NCBI GenBank assembly: GCA_916700875.1
Contig: CAKAKS010000031.1
Location: 16,893,148-16,957,147 of the forward strand
Length of the DNA stretch: 64,000 nt
Direction of reading: 5' to 3'
DNA from: Sebastes aleutianus
Lineage: Eukaryota; Chordata; Actinopteri; Perciformes; Sebastidae
Positions 45,918-57,667 of this stretch are shown piece after piece. Position numbers and translations under genes: made by a program. A model generated the notes under the pieces. The model was given only the letters and a program-made list of their open reading frames with translations, did no database searches and was not told the origin of the DNA. Position 1 is the first letter of the stretch, and each line of letters begins with the position of its first letter.

Positions 45918-47764
45918 TGGCTTATTTTGAAAAGCCGTCGTCTGCTGTCTTTCTCTTCTTTTTTAAGCACTCATTGTAGTTTAACATCTTAAAGGAGTTC
46001 GTGAGTGTTTTTTTTTTTTGTCAAACTTATCTCCATGTCTTCGATGCTAAGAGTAATAATCAGGACAGGATGCGAGACAGATTGGCTGCCCTGGTGATAC
46101 AGACAGCATGAACTGACTGAAACGACAACATTTCTAGGGGTGACAGCAGGGGGCGGGTAAAGCCAAAGTCAGCTTGTCAACAAGCAAGTAATGCTACTGT
46201 TGAGGCTAATTTGTTAGTGTGTGAAAATCAGACCCATGCTTGCCTGAAAAGTTAAACCTGACACAAAGCGAAAAGAAAAACTTGAAAGAGACTGTCCTCA
46301 TCATTTGATTAAGAACCCCAAAATGACATGTATTGACGTTCAAGCAACAAAGCCCTAGGGGCAGTTGAAAATTATGAGAGGAGGAAGTGAGGGGATATTA
46401 TTTGAGAGTGACAGTGTTGGCATAGGGAGGATGGCAGTGATGGGTCAACAAAATGTCAGACTTAAATCCTGTTTTTTTTAGCATGACCACAATTATTCCC
46501 TAAACTTAACCATATGTTTATTTTTGGAACAAGGACGATTGAACTTAATGGTGCTCTATATGGTATTCAGAACATTAATATAGTAAACTAAGTATACTAA
46601 AAATTAGAATAGTAAAATTAAGTAAAGGAAACTCAAAGTCAAAGTTGCCATCCCTCTGTGTGTGTTGTAATCCGAGTTTCTCCATGCTTTGTTGACATAG
46701 CCGGGCCAGCCGTGCATGCCTTTTAGTGCATGTTCGTGCATGTGAGCATGCCAACTGACTAGCTCACGACCACTGCCTTGCACTACACTCATACGGCGGT
46801 TACAGCGATAACGCCATCCCGACCCACTGCCCTATGTGCAGCACCTACCCTATGGTTCCCCCCCAGGTTAACACTGTTAGCTCTGTCAGCACTGTCAGCA
46901 ACTTTTTTTACTAATCCAATTTAATACTGCTATTTAGAAATATTACAAAAAAGCCCACAACAACATAAATACATAGCCTATTAAAAAGGCCCTGTTTTCT
47001 GGGTTGCTCGCAGAATCACCCCAATGATTGGTGGTGGAATTGGCTGCGATACAAGGACCACCAATTAAAATCTTTCCTAGGGCACCAAATTGGTCAGGGC
47101 CGGCCTTGAGTTAAGGTTTCCCATGGGAGAACAATCTGTTCAGGCAGCACTGAGTGCATTTGAAAGACTGTTTCTAACAGGTAATGATCAAGATTGGGTG
47201 AAAAGTGTGTGCAAGGTTTTTATAAAATGCTGTCAAACTTGACATACTCCTGACATCAAATGAACCAAAAGAGCTATTTCTAAATGAAATAATTCTTCAC
47301 CTCTCTTTAAGCCAGATCAAGGTGTTGTTCAGTTTGTTTTGAGAAACTGAAATGGTGGCAAACACTGAGACCTTGGAGGAAATGATAATTAATTAATATG
47401 GTGCGCGCTGTTCTGTTTCTTTACACCTTATCATCAAAGGATTGCAAAAACAAAAGATAAAACACAGAAAGCCTGGTGCAATGTTTGTATTATTATTAGT
47501 TTTTCAGGTCATCTTTTGTCTACAAAGGAGAACTGATTTGAGCAAAACTCATTTTCCATGTTTTATCCACATTTTACTTCTGTCAAAGCCACAATGACAT
47601 TCCAAAACAATCCAACAGGCAGTAATTTATCTGTCAAAAGTCCATTTTCTGATGGATGTCATGTCTAATTCCATTAATACTTGTCTGCTTTCAGTTGCAG
47701 TTGCACTAGAAAGCAGAGACTGCTCAACTCAAAATAAGGCTTTTTAAGTTGGTCACAGTTCTCT
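45918..47764. other. No gene recognised
   Basis: Non-coding. TAGGGCACCAAATTGGTCAG at about 47079-47098 followed by GGCCGGCC recalls another fish repeat, too short to call. Confidence 0.4.
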
Positions 47765-48170
47765 ATCCAAGAGAATGTATTTTGTCACAATTGGTATCTT
47801 CAGGGGACATAACACTTCACCTGTAATCCTGAAATTCTCAGTTTTAGGCCTCTCTTATTCTCGATGTACATGCCTCCACTTGGATTTTCACTAACATACT
47901 ATAAATTTTCATTATTATGCTGACAACACGGTTATGTGCGCCTATAAAACCTCAAGGCTCCAGCAGACTCACGACTCAGAGAAACTGCACCTCAGATAAA
48001 ACGTAATGGATGTCACAGAGTTTCCTGCAACTACATGAAACCAAATCAAAAATAGATCTTTTTGAAGCACCCTACTCCATTTAATTGATTCGGCACAAAT
48101 ATTCTGTCTGCCAAAGTAAGCAGTAGCAATTAATGTAGGTGTAATTTTTGACAGCGATTTGAGCTTTGAT
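47765..48170 (+). pseudogene. LINE fragment: reverse transcriptase core, mutated
   Basis: A second piece of the same sort of LINE. DNA resembling the GPLLFS-Y-LPLG segment runs from about 47840 to 47895. At 47910 the frame reads HYYADNTVMCA: the catalytic YADD box with its last Asp changed to Asn. At 48135-48170 it reads VGVIFDSDLSFD, the LGV-D-L motif that follows the RT core in CR1/L2-like elements. Several frameshifts and stops lie between. Ends abruptly near 48170. Confidence 0.65.
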
Positions 48171-49310
48171 GTTTTGCTGTTTTGGGTTGTCCCATGCTGT
48201 TTCTTTCAACTGTGGAATATTCCTAGCCCGTTTTTCATCGAAAATAATCTGGAAAAGGTCATTGAGGCTTTGATTTCCTCTCCCACAGATGACTAAAGCT
48301 CCCTTTTCTGCCTCAGTTCTGCAAAAATGCAACAGGAACAGAACAACATCAAACACTTTATTACATTTTTATCATTTTAACAGGCTTTTTTGGTGTTTTC
48401 TTGGTGGGATTTTGCCTTTATTTGACAGTTAACGGTAAAGATAAGCACACAACTCTGGGTAGGACGCAAGGGAAATGGCAAACAACAAAAGTAGCATAAA
48501 GCAAGAATCAAATGGCGACATTTTCATTACATAGTATGTATCTTGTAGGCTACAGGGACGCCTGCATCAAATATTGTATACATATGAGTGGGTCTCCCCT
48601 GAAGCTACTGTGTATATGTTGTTTTTGGGGAGCTTTGTGAAGTCTGAGAAAATAACCCCTGACAATTTTATCTGAGTTATCTTGGCTTGGGCTTGGAGAC
48701 CTCAAAGCCTGGAGGCATGAAGTTTGAAAGGCAGGCACGGCAGGTCTGAATTAAGATACTATTGAGTTGCATTATGAGAAATGCCGGAAACAGTATTTTT
48801 TGAACATCTTATGAATCCCTCAACTGTATGGAAGTCAAACACTATATCTTACCCTTCAGTCCATAATAGTTGGATAGATAGGTGCTGCATTCATGCAGGA
48901 TTGGTATCAATGAGCCCCTTATGAAGAGTGATATGGTGCTTTCCATAATCAATGAATGCATTTTTTCTTTGTATTTCCCTGTGAGTGATGACAGTGACAA
49001 TAACAATTTTATGATCAATAATGAAACCCATTCCATTGCAAAACAGAACTTTACAGCCACAACAACTAGAGCGGCCAGACAGCTGTCCCTCTCTTGCTCT
49101 CTCTCAGTCCTCCATATTGTGCTAAGGCTCACACAGTTGGTGATGGCATGTTTTTGTCCCATAAACTGCATGCAAAAGTCAAGTTCAAAACCAGATTCTG
49201 TGCAAAGGGGGCCAGGGGCCGGGGTGGTGACGCAAATGACCAATAAAAACAAATGTATATGATGAGAGTAAAGAGTGCTATATAAATTAAAGAGCAGTGA
49301 TTTCATTCAC
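48171..49310. other. No gene recognised
   Basis: Long open frames lie opposite each other at 48842-49306 (minus, 154 codons) and 48882-49262 (plus, 126 codons). The minus one is rich in Leu/Ile/Ser with no consistent membrane pattern; I treat both as chance. Confidence 0.45.
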
Positions 49311-49990
49311 CTTAAAGGGGGGTCCATTATTACCAAACATTACAAAGTCTTGTACGTAAGTTATAGCATCAAAATGGTATTTTTCCAAGCACTTCCAAAA
49401 AATTTTTTTCCCACGTGACCTGACGTTTCTGCATGATGATGTTCTACGTATACATAAACATACATACATCCTTATCCGTTCAATGTGTACATGTACACCA
49501 TAACTTAGATGGATGTTTAAAGAAGCAGACAGGAGTACCGGCACGGAAGCAAAGCTATGTATATGTTGCTTTGGATCCCACACTAGTTCGGATCTAAAAG
49601 TCACACAATAACACAAAACAAACTGACTGATTGATGCAGCGGTAGACCAGCAACTCCCGTGTTCTGCGAGGTAAAATTATTGTTTTTGTGAACGGAGACT
49701 GGTGGCCTTGAAGACAGTGATATAACTGCTTAAGTTCTCTGTCGGAAAGGGCTGTCTGATGGCAAGGGAAAGCGTTGAAAATATTTTAAATATAGCGTAC
49801 ACTTTTTTTTAGGTGGCTAAAAAACGTTTTTCTGCTGCTCCCATCCACAGCCGATTTACCTCGCCATCAGACAGCCCTTTCCGATAGGGTACTGAAGTCA
49901 TTCTCCTCTAAGCCACCAGACTCCATTCACAAAAAAACAGTAATTTTACTTTGCAGATGCAGAAGTATACATACAACCCCTCTTCAAAAA
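49311..49990. repeat. Foldback arrangement of two head-to-head repeat copies
   Basis: The left copy (49311-49811) runs in the same sense as the repeat at 40640. The right copy (from about 49813, AGGTGGCTAAAA) runs in the opposite sense and is shorter. As a result 49664-49767 is mirrored by 49859-49956: CGGAAAGGGCTGTCTGATGG on the left faces CCATCAGACAGCCCTTTCCG on the right, and CTGCGAGGTAAAATTA faces TAATTTTACTTTGCAG. The arms are about 100 bp and about 80% alike, with a loop of about 90 bp. Confidence 0.82.
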
Positions 49991-50445
49991 ATCCAAAATA
50001 ACCATTTCAGTTTTTTTCCAAACTTAGCAGGGCTAACTGTGACTCAGCTAGTGCTGGCGTTCCCATCATTCATAACCTTATTGATTAACGTACTTTGGTA
50101 ACCCACGTCACTGCTTTTTGCTATTGCATTGCTAATGCATTTACCTTTTGTTCTTTGCTTAAGTAATTCATTGTGTCATAATATACATTTTTCCTTTTCC
50201 TTTCCTCCTTTACAAAAACATACAAGTTTTCATCAGTGCTATTGTGTATACATAGCAACAATCACTATGGAATCATCAGTTTATCTTTATTTTATGCAAC
50301 CTTTTCTGTGGACTGCTAAGAATCATTACTGGAGGAAGAGCGTGATTGATCTATGGTGAAGTGGGGTACATTAGGAAGAGTTTAACTGTATACTGTACAT
50401 ATGAAAACACCACAAACATATTACATATTGTACAGAATTCATCAT
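49991..50445. other. No gene recognised
   Basis: Non-coding AT-rich sequence. Confidence 0.4.
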
Positions 50446-50640
50446 GGCAGCTGTAGTGTTAAACCACCCATGCTCTGTTGAGGCCCCTCAGTGATCAGAG
50501 GATGACTGACATTCTGAAAGTGACACTTCAACGCTACTTGAGAAACACATTGTATTGCGCTCTCGTTATTATCTTTCCACTTCACTGCTCTCAGACTGAT
50601 ATATGAAACAGCCCTCATCATATTTATTTTGCACAAAAGC
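50446..50640 (-). repeat. Diverged duplicated block, copy 1
   Basis: Matches 50846-51050 at an offset of about 400-418 bp. The best part, 50484-50573, shares ACATTCTGAAAGTGACACTT with the second copy and differs elsewhere by substitutions and one 3-base gap. Read on the minus strand it gives QVALKCHFQNV and ITEG. See findings for the argument on coding versus noncoding. Confidence 0.65.
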
Positions 50641-50845
50641 AAAAGCAGTTTTGTTTATGCAGAGTATGTTTTAGAAAATCTGGTCCTGACTTTCTAGAAC
50701 ACAGCCACAATGGGGATGAGTTTAACACTTTGGATGTATAAAAGTGGGATTTTCTTTGTTTTATCTTGAGGTTTTTTTTTTTTTCTTGGGAAGTGTTGAA
50801 GCACAGTTGTTGTCCATGATTCACTTGAAGAAAATAACCTGTTGG

Positions 50846-51050
50846 CTGTTGTAGTGTTGAGCCTAAAGATGCAGTTACTTCCCTGACATCACGTCTATCA
50901 AGACCCCCTCGGTGATGTGCTGATTCACATTCTGAAAGTGACACTTTAATGCCACTTGACAAGCCCTTCCATTCGCTGTCTCGTTATTATGCACCCCCTC
51001 CACCTCACCCTGCGGCTGACGTCTGAGATGGCCATCATCATCAGCCTGAG
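50846..51050 (-). repeat. Diverged duplicated block, copy 2
   Basis: Partner of 50446-50640. The core 50905-50991 on the minus strand reads HNNETANG, then CQVALKCHFQNV and HITEG. Outside the core the two copies differ by a 2-base length change, which breaks any shared frame. No start, splice pattern or domain is evident. Confidence 0.65.
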
Positions 51051-51529
51051 CTTTCCTTCTGTTCTCGCTGGAGTGAAGGAGCGTTACAAAGCAACCGGTG
51101 CAGACTAATAACTCTGCGGTGGGAAAGGATTCACGTGTGTTCACCGCATCCCATTTTAACAACATGTATTATATTATATATGTATATTGTTGATAAAAGT
51201 CCCGAGAACGTGTCATCCTTTGAGCGGTTTTGTTTTAGAATGAGAAAGACGATAGATCAGTTTGTTTTCCAATCAGTGTCTTCTGTATTAAAGTGTGATC
51301 TTAAAGAGGGAAAATAGCTATAACCCACTTTGTTCTTGTTTTGTTCCAGTGTTGCTCAGGAAATGAGAAACAAGGAAATAATTGAATTTATAATGAATGT
51401 GTGTAATGTAAGCCAAGTTCCCATGGAGCTAAATAATATGGAGTTTTTTTACTATTGATATATTTTTTTAAATTTCTTTTTGTTTATACTTTTTCACTGT
51501 TTTAATGTCAATTTCACGCTAAAACTCTC

Positions 51530-51855
51530 TCTCTTTACACACACACATCCCTGTACTTATATATTTGTGAGGACACTCATTGACATAATGCATTTCCTAG
51601 CCCCTTACCCTAACTTTAACCATCAGAACTAATTGCCTGACCCCAAGCCTTATCCTTACCCTAAGGTAAACCTAATTCTAACATGAACTTTAAAACCAAC
51701 CCTCAAACAGGCCTTTGAAGAAGTGGGGACCAGCCAAAATGTCCTCACTTTCCAAAAATGTCCTCACTCTGTAGGTCTAAAAATCAAATTGGTCCCCACA
51801 ACGATAGATATACAAGTACACACGCACACACATGCACACATACGCACACATACAG
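51530..51855 (-). repeat. AC-flanked fish repeat, copy 2 (inverted)
   Basis: ACACACACACATCCCTGTAC, GAGGACACTCATTGACATAA, CCCCTTACCCTAACTTTAAC, CCAAAATGTCCTCACTTTCC and TTGGTCCCCACAACG, ending in an impure (CA)n run. It is the reverse of the family at 42386-42670 and contains telomere-like CCCTAAC words. Confidence 0.8.
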
Positions 51856-52510
51856 TGTTTACAGCAATAGATTAGTCAGTGTGAACAAACCTTTTGAATT
51901 CGAGAGAGTCATTCTATTCAGTGTTAAATATATCGCAAACACTACATACTAACCTTTAAATATGCAGCTCTATGTAGGATATTGGATGATATAATAGTTC
52001 CTCTGGTAATAATGAGTATTCTGCGCCCACTCAATTTTCCTGTGTGTCAATTTGAAGTGATAATGGGAAAATCTATCTCCCTTGGAAGCAGTAAGATTTA
52101 AGTATGAATGGTAATCTGGTATTGATCTATGTGTACATATACATAGATATATTTAAATACAAATACACATGTGAGGTTAAATGCTGCATCACTTTGGCTT
52201 TAGCTCAGCTGATAAAACATACGATTTCCACACCAAAAAAAAAAAAACAGCTGTAATTCCAAGCGAGGCAATTTAACACCACAATTTTTCATGCATGCTG
52301 GACTCTCCCCAAAACATGTAGCCTTACGCTTCCTTAAACAGCTGCAGCCTAATTCTGTAATGTGCACACCAGTGATGGTGCTGGACAGGAAAGCCCAGCC
52401 ATTTTGTAAAATAACCACCTACTGATGGACACTATTATGAAAATTAATACTTGTCAAGAATGACTGAGTACACTGCATTTTCTCTGCCGGTCTGTGTGCT
52501 TGTATTTTTT
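51856..52510. other. No gene recognised
   Basis: Non-coding. Confidence 0.4.
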
Positions 52511-53600
52511 ACAGCACCACTTGTACACATTTTTAAAGCATCTTTTGCCTCAAGCAAAATTCCCTCAATATGGAAAACAGATCAGGTAGTTCCATTACAC
52601 AAAGGTGGTGACACTTGTGACCTAAACTAGCAGCCCAAGCTGTCATGTCTGTCTATAATCCTCCAATCACTGGTCAGCTCACAGGTATGTGCCTTTCTGG
52701 AGGAAAATAATGTCCTTCAGCCACAGCAGGCTTCTGGATTTAGACCTTGTCACAGTGCAATAACGCAAGCTGTTCTTATACACTGTTCATAGCTATGGAA
52801 AGAAATGCACTGTAATATATATCTTACAAAATCAATTAGTATGTAATCCACAAAATCGTGAACCAGGAAGTATAAAGAGCGACAATCGCCATGTAGGGAG
52901 GAGGTCAGGGTGGATAGGTAGGTCAAAAAACACTGGCCTTTCGCCCAGGAGACCGCTGTTCGTATCTCGTGTGAAACCAGAATTCAATGATGATTTATTT
53001 GTCACGTAACTTCCGTAATTAAGTTACGTCACTTCGGTAGTTATTTTAACCCAAACCGTGATCAAAACTGTAAGGAAATCGCACAAAAAATCCCAAGTGT
53101 GTTTAGTGGTAGGCAACAAACACTCAAGGTAACGGAGTGCTTGTGTTTCCGGTTAAATATTAATAAAGAACACACATTCTGTTTTATGCTTCGAGTTATT
53201 GTTGACACTTTACATATTAAACTAAAACCATGACCATGATTTCCCTAATCTTAACCATGAATAGGTTTAGGTATATATCAATATCATTATCCCCTGCTAT
53301 TTACTCTATAAATACTTACGTAACGTGTTCTAACTGACCACTGCAATGCTCATTTTTATGCTGATGACACCATCCTGTATGCTATCTGCTCTACTGCAAA
53401 CCAGGCCTTCTCCAAGTTATATTCTGCTTTTAATGGCATCCTATACTGTTAAAAATTGTTCTAGACTCCAAACAAAAAGACTGTATGTACTTCCCAAGAG
53501 CACAAACCTCTGATGTTCCTACTGCCATTCAGTGGAATATGGTTAGGTAGCAGATTGTCCTACCAAACTCAGCTATACTTCCAAAATAGTCTTCTACATA
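52511..53600 (+). pseudogene. LINE reverse transcriptase remnant, interrupted
   Basis: The best-preserved LINE piece. From 52511 one frame runs 91 codons with a single stop (TAG at 52628-52630): TAPLVHIFKASFASSKIPS, IWKTDQVVPLHKGGDT, then after the stop LSIILQSLVSSQV and FLEENNVLQPQQASGFRPCH. These are RT blocks 0-2; the stop lies where NYRP is expected. At 52784 foreign repeat DNA begins. The LINE resumes at 53345 with NAHFYADDTILYAICST (intact YADD) and later LKIVLDSKQKDCMYFPRA and IWLGSRLSYQTQ. About 70-80 codons between QAVLIH and HFYADD are missing. CR1/L2/Rex1-like; dead. It may derive from the same family as the pieces at 45.3 and 47.8 kb. Confidence 0.8.
52783..53335 (+). repeat. SINE-like family, copy 4, inside the LINE
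   Basis: The fullest copy: CACTGTTCATAGCTATGG, TAGTATGTAATCCACAAAAT, GTCAAAAAACACTGGCC, CCAGGAGACCGCTGTTCG, TATCTCGTGTGAAACCAG, TTATTTGTCACGTAACTTCC and TATTTTAACCCAAACCGTGA. GCTGTTCGTATCTCG resembles a pol III B box with one or two mismatches. Its right edge is near 53335, where LINE sequence resumes. Confidence 0.65.
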
Positions 53601-54659
53601 TTTATGTTGCCACGGATATAAGTCTATTGGCTCAGAGGTTGTTGAGAATCCCATAGAAATATGTATTACAGTAATACATATTAAGTGTTTAAAATAATGG
53701 GGTATGATAATACATTTCGGTGTTGTTGTTTTCACACATGATTTATTGCTGTTTATATTACAAACAGGAAGTAATGTCCACTGAGATATACTGTACATTA
53801 TTTTTATAGATTGGTATACTCAAGCGGAACTCTTCTAAACAACCATGTCAGAGATATCTCAAATGGTTTTGACATTTAAGATTGATATTTTTTCTCTCTC
53901 CAGCCAGCAGTGAGAAAGGGTCGGCCCTAACTGTGTGCACAAGGGGGGTTTGCACACCCAGTGGAGCACAATCCCAGGCAATCTGATCCAAGGCGGCACC
54001 CTACCTTGTCAGGCAGAGTGTAGCCGCACTGAGTCATGACACAGAGACAGGTCGAAGTCCCGGGTCTTTCTTTTCTTCCCAGCACAGCCATTTGGGTTAC
54101 TGCATAAATCACCTCTAAGTCGCCTTAAGTCCAAATCCTCATGAGCTTTGAATGGCGTCTAGCAGTAGGACTGTGGGATTTCTGAAAATTGAATTTTAGT
54201 TCTGCGGATTTACTTATTGTTGGGGGTAATCATTCATGGATTTGGTTTGGTCTCAGTTGCTTTTTTATTTGCAGTCGAGATAGAGGGATTTTATATATGC
54301 ATGCCATTAGAGGGTTATAATGGGCCATTGGAGGCAGGTTTTGCAAATTGGATGTGACTTGTATTATGCTTCAGACGCCTTTCAATTCATGCAATAAGCA
54401 GTAAGGGTGATTGTCAGTGATAGCCATTTGATTTGAATAATTCCAAGGGTCGTTTGTTTATTCCACGAATTAAAGAATGAACCTTGAAGAAGCATGGAAA
54501 GTAGAAATAATGTTTTCTGAAATGTGGTGAAATATAACGTTGGAAAAGTGCTTGGAAGTCACTTGATCCATTTTATAACATAAAATGTTGATTTATCATA
54601 CAATCAAGCACCTACAAAACAAAAGCTTGCAATGGTGGCAAGCATTTCTCTGCACTGCA
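53601..54659. other. No gene recognised
   Basis: Non-coding. 53920-54120 is GC-richer and repeat-free, possibly constrained, but nothing specific can be said. Confidence 0.4.
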
Positions 54660-54900
54660 GCACACCGTCAGGAAAACAAATTGCTATTAGCATAATAATT
54701 CAATTACCTGTCATGCTAGGGACATGGGGGATGCGTTGGCAGGTATCTGTCCATTGGCTGGTGTGTGCCCATCGGCGAGGCCTTTAAACTGACTCGGGCA
54801 CGGCAGCCATCAATAATTCAATGGGCGTGCCAGCACAAAGGTAAACAATGGCTGTAATTAGGGGAGGTCTGCACTGTGGACAGGGAGATTAATGAAAGGG
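54660..54900. promoter_or_regulatory. Possible conserved noncoding element
   Basis: Dense cluster: GCATAATAATTCAATTACC, CATCAATAATTCAATGGGC, GTAAACAATGGCTGTAATTAG and GGAGATTAATGAAAGG, i.e. several homeodomain cores, a SOX-like AACAATGG and a TAATTA-type site in 240 bp. No frame, no repeat. The strongest enhancer-like texture in the window; needs alignment. Confidence 0.33.
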
Positions 54901-57140
54901 CAGTCATTTCCACTGGTGCCCAGAGACACGAGGTGTTTCACCGTGATGGAGGCGCTGCAAAACTAAGCACAGAGTATGTGTGTGCATGTGTTTGCACATT
55001 GCACCTGTGTGTGTGTACACATGCGGGCCTTTGCTTGTTTGTGCTTGGATAACAGACAAAAGAGAGACAGAGAAAGAGACATTAAGACATATACTCTTTG
55101 GGTATGTGTGTCTGTAAAGCAAAAATGTACATTCATATTTCTTTCTAATTTGTCAATACAACCTTTGTGTGTATTTGTGTGTGTTCCAAATGTACAGTCC
55201 ATATTGTTTGATTCCTTCAAGCACTTCAACCTTGGAGAATTTAATCACACAGATCCGTATTTCACAATAAAAGTTATTGTAATATAATACAGGGGTACCT
55301 TTTGTTCACAACAACAACAGACTCAGACTTTTTTTCATTCATTAATTTGTCATATACATCATTCCTATCCACATGCAACTCTCCATAGTCCAATTTAATG
55401 TGGAATAAACCTGTGATTGTGTTCTTACCATTGGGCATACTGTATTTTTCAAAGTTTTGAAAAAACAGTTTTGAAAGAACTGATATACACACTGGCCTTT
55501 ATGGTAGAGTATTATACGTGTAAGGTGGCCATGTGCTAAACTTGTGCCTTAACAGTTCAGCCTTTTTCATAAAGCATATGAAATACTTTAACGGGAGAAC
55601 AATAATGTGAGCCAAGGTAATTTGATTCTATAAGCAGTAGATACAAAACATTTTAATTGGATTATATCTCACTGTAATATAAAGAAAATCATAATGGTGC
55701 ACGATTAATTATACTCAAACACACATAACAAGGTATGTGTTGTTCTTCAGCAGTGTTCCAGTCTCTGTAATTGTTCAGTAAAAAAGAATAACATCCTTTA
55801 TTTTGCCTCTTCAACAGCAGAGAAAATGGTAATTTCATTTGATCTGCTTTTGAGTTTAATGGAGTCTTCCAACTCTGTACCACTCAAGTATACTTTGTAA
55901 AAGTATATTTTTATATATATGTAAAAGTAGTGCAGTTTATCTAAAACCACTTGCGTTGCTCTGAGTACATTAAAATAAAGTATAGCTAGAGATTATCACG
56001 GTACACAGATCGCATTTTGTAGAATGCTATATTTTTGCCCCTTTACATTTAAACCTATACATGAAAGCAGGCATTGATTTTTTTTTGGTCATCTCCCTGC
56101 TTTTTTTTTTTTTTTTGTGAGTTGTTGTTGTTCTTTGTTAAACTCCTTTTGACTCTCCCGGGATTAAATCCCATGTTTCCATGTCCCTGTGTGATACCAG
56201 AGACAGTGTGCGTAGCCGTTCAACTATCTTTAGTGGGGATGAACACACACACAGCTTGACAGAGGAAGATAAACAGAATAAAGGAGGTATCTGCGGTGAA
56301 AATTCACCTTTGCGGATCTGTAGAGATCTCAGCATTCAGAGCACTTTGCCCTCATTTTTTTGGAAAATTATGTTTAATTCAAACAGAAGCTTGTTCTTGT
56401 TTGCCCTGCTGATTCAGTCAGCGAGAACATCCTGCATATGACCTTGACTCTTTTCACTAAGACTTTCATCAAACTGAAAACATGGCTGACCAAGCAACCG
56501 TTTCAAGCTGTTCAGCTCAGTTCACTCCAGCACAAATGTGTGCCTTCTGGGTGATTAAGCGATAGGAGAGCGATAGTAAAAAAAGAACATTTAATGGCAG
56601 CGTTGATGGGAAATTGTATTAATGCAGTCAACATTAAAGATGTTTAGTAAAGAGTGCATGCAAACAAATTGATTGTGCAAATGCAGACTGAAATAATGTA
56701 GAAAATGTGGGGTCAAATTCTGGAACATTATGATCTACATGCATCTGAATGTATATTTGATCAGTTTCTGTGAGTCCTACTGCAGAAAATAAGCTGGTTT
56801 TAGAAGTAGGTTAGGTACCAAAAAGAAAGAGCTAGTTTTCAACAAAAAAAAAAAACGATTCACATTGTTATCTTCCTCATCCTTGTCTTCCTCTTGGTCA
56901 CGTACGGATGTCATTGCCTTTATAGCAATGACTCATAGCATAATGCAGTCATGGTGACCACAATGAACCTTGATTTTTTTTTTTTTGTATGTATTTATCA
57001 GTGTGACCTTAAAGTGAAGCTTTTTTGCTTATATTACATTAATCATTCAGTTGAGATGCCACTGATTTTGTGTTCTTTCCACGTCTTCTATCACCTTCGG
57101 AAGTTGTTGATTTAGAATCTCTGAGTACTTATGATTAATA
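54901..57140. other. No gene recognised
   Basis: Holds an impure GT-rich run (about 54975-55020), poly-T runs (56101-56116, 56972-56986) and unremarkable AT-rich DNA. Several 60-100 codon frames have no domain. Confidence 0.4.
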
Positions 57141-57667
57141 ATAAATGGAGCGTAATAGAGTGGTGCAGGGATGAAGTATTTTTGTCGGCCAATCCGGAAG
57201 TTAGCATCGCATCATTTTGGATTATTGCAGATAATAAGCTCTGTGGCAGACACACATTCATGATACTTACAGGTTTTGTTCAGCAAGATAATCTTCACAA
57301 ATGAACACCACTTTTAACATTTTTGAAGTGAGAATGCAATCGTCAAAAGTAAAAAGCTAACGTTAGGCTATAAACGAGCTGCACCACGGTCGCATGAGCG
57401 GGAGTATACACAACGAGGCTGTAAAGGCCGACGAGTCGGTGTGATGACGTTTAGTAGTCTCATTTATCCACTTCTGAGCAACCACCTTTTTTAATACACA
57501 TAGCTTCAAAATTCACAAGTTTGTTTTTTAATGACGCATTTTACATCGTATAATGTTAAAATCTCTTCAGTTTGTGTAAACCAAAAACCAATTGAGGGAA
57601 CGGAAGGGCTAAAATGCTAACTCATTTCCGGGGTTTTAAAACTCATTCTTGCAGCACTCCATTTATG
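57141..57667 (-). mobile_element. Non-autonomous inverted-repeat element
   Basis: ATAAATGGAG at 57141-57150 is mirrored by CTCCATTTAT ending at 57667. The interior, read in reverse, includes GAAATGAGTTAGCATTTTAG, ACTACTAAACGTCATCACAC, CGACTCGTCGG-like words and TTAGCTTTTTACTTTTGACG, which I recognise as a dispersed fish repeat. No frame. Confidence 0.65.

Noticed and set aside
48842..49306. 154-codon minus-strand open frame
   Set aside because: A 126-codon frame lies opposite it; hydrophobic composition follows base composition; no domain, splice sites or homologue recognised.
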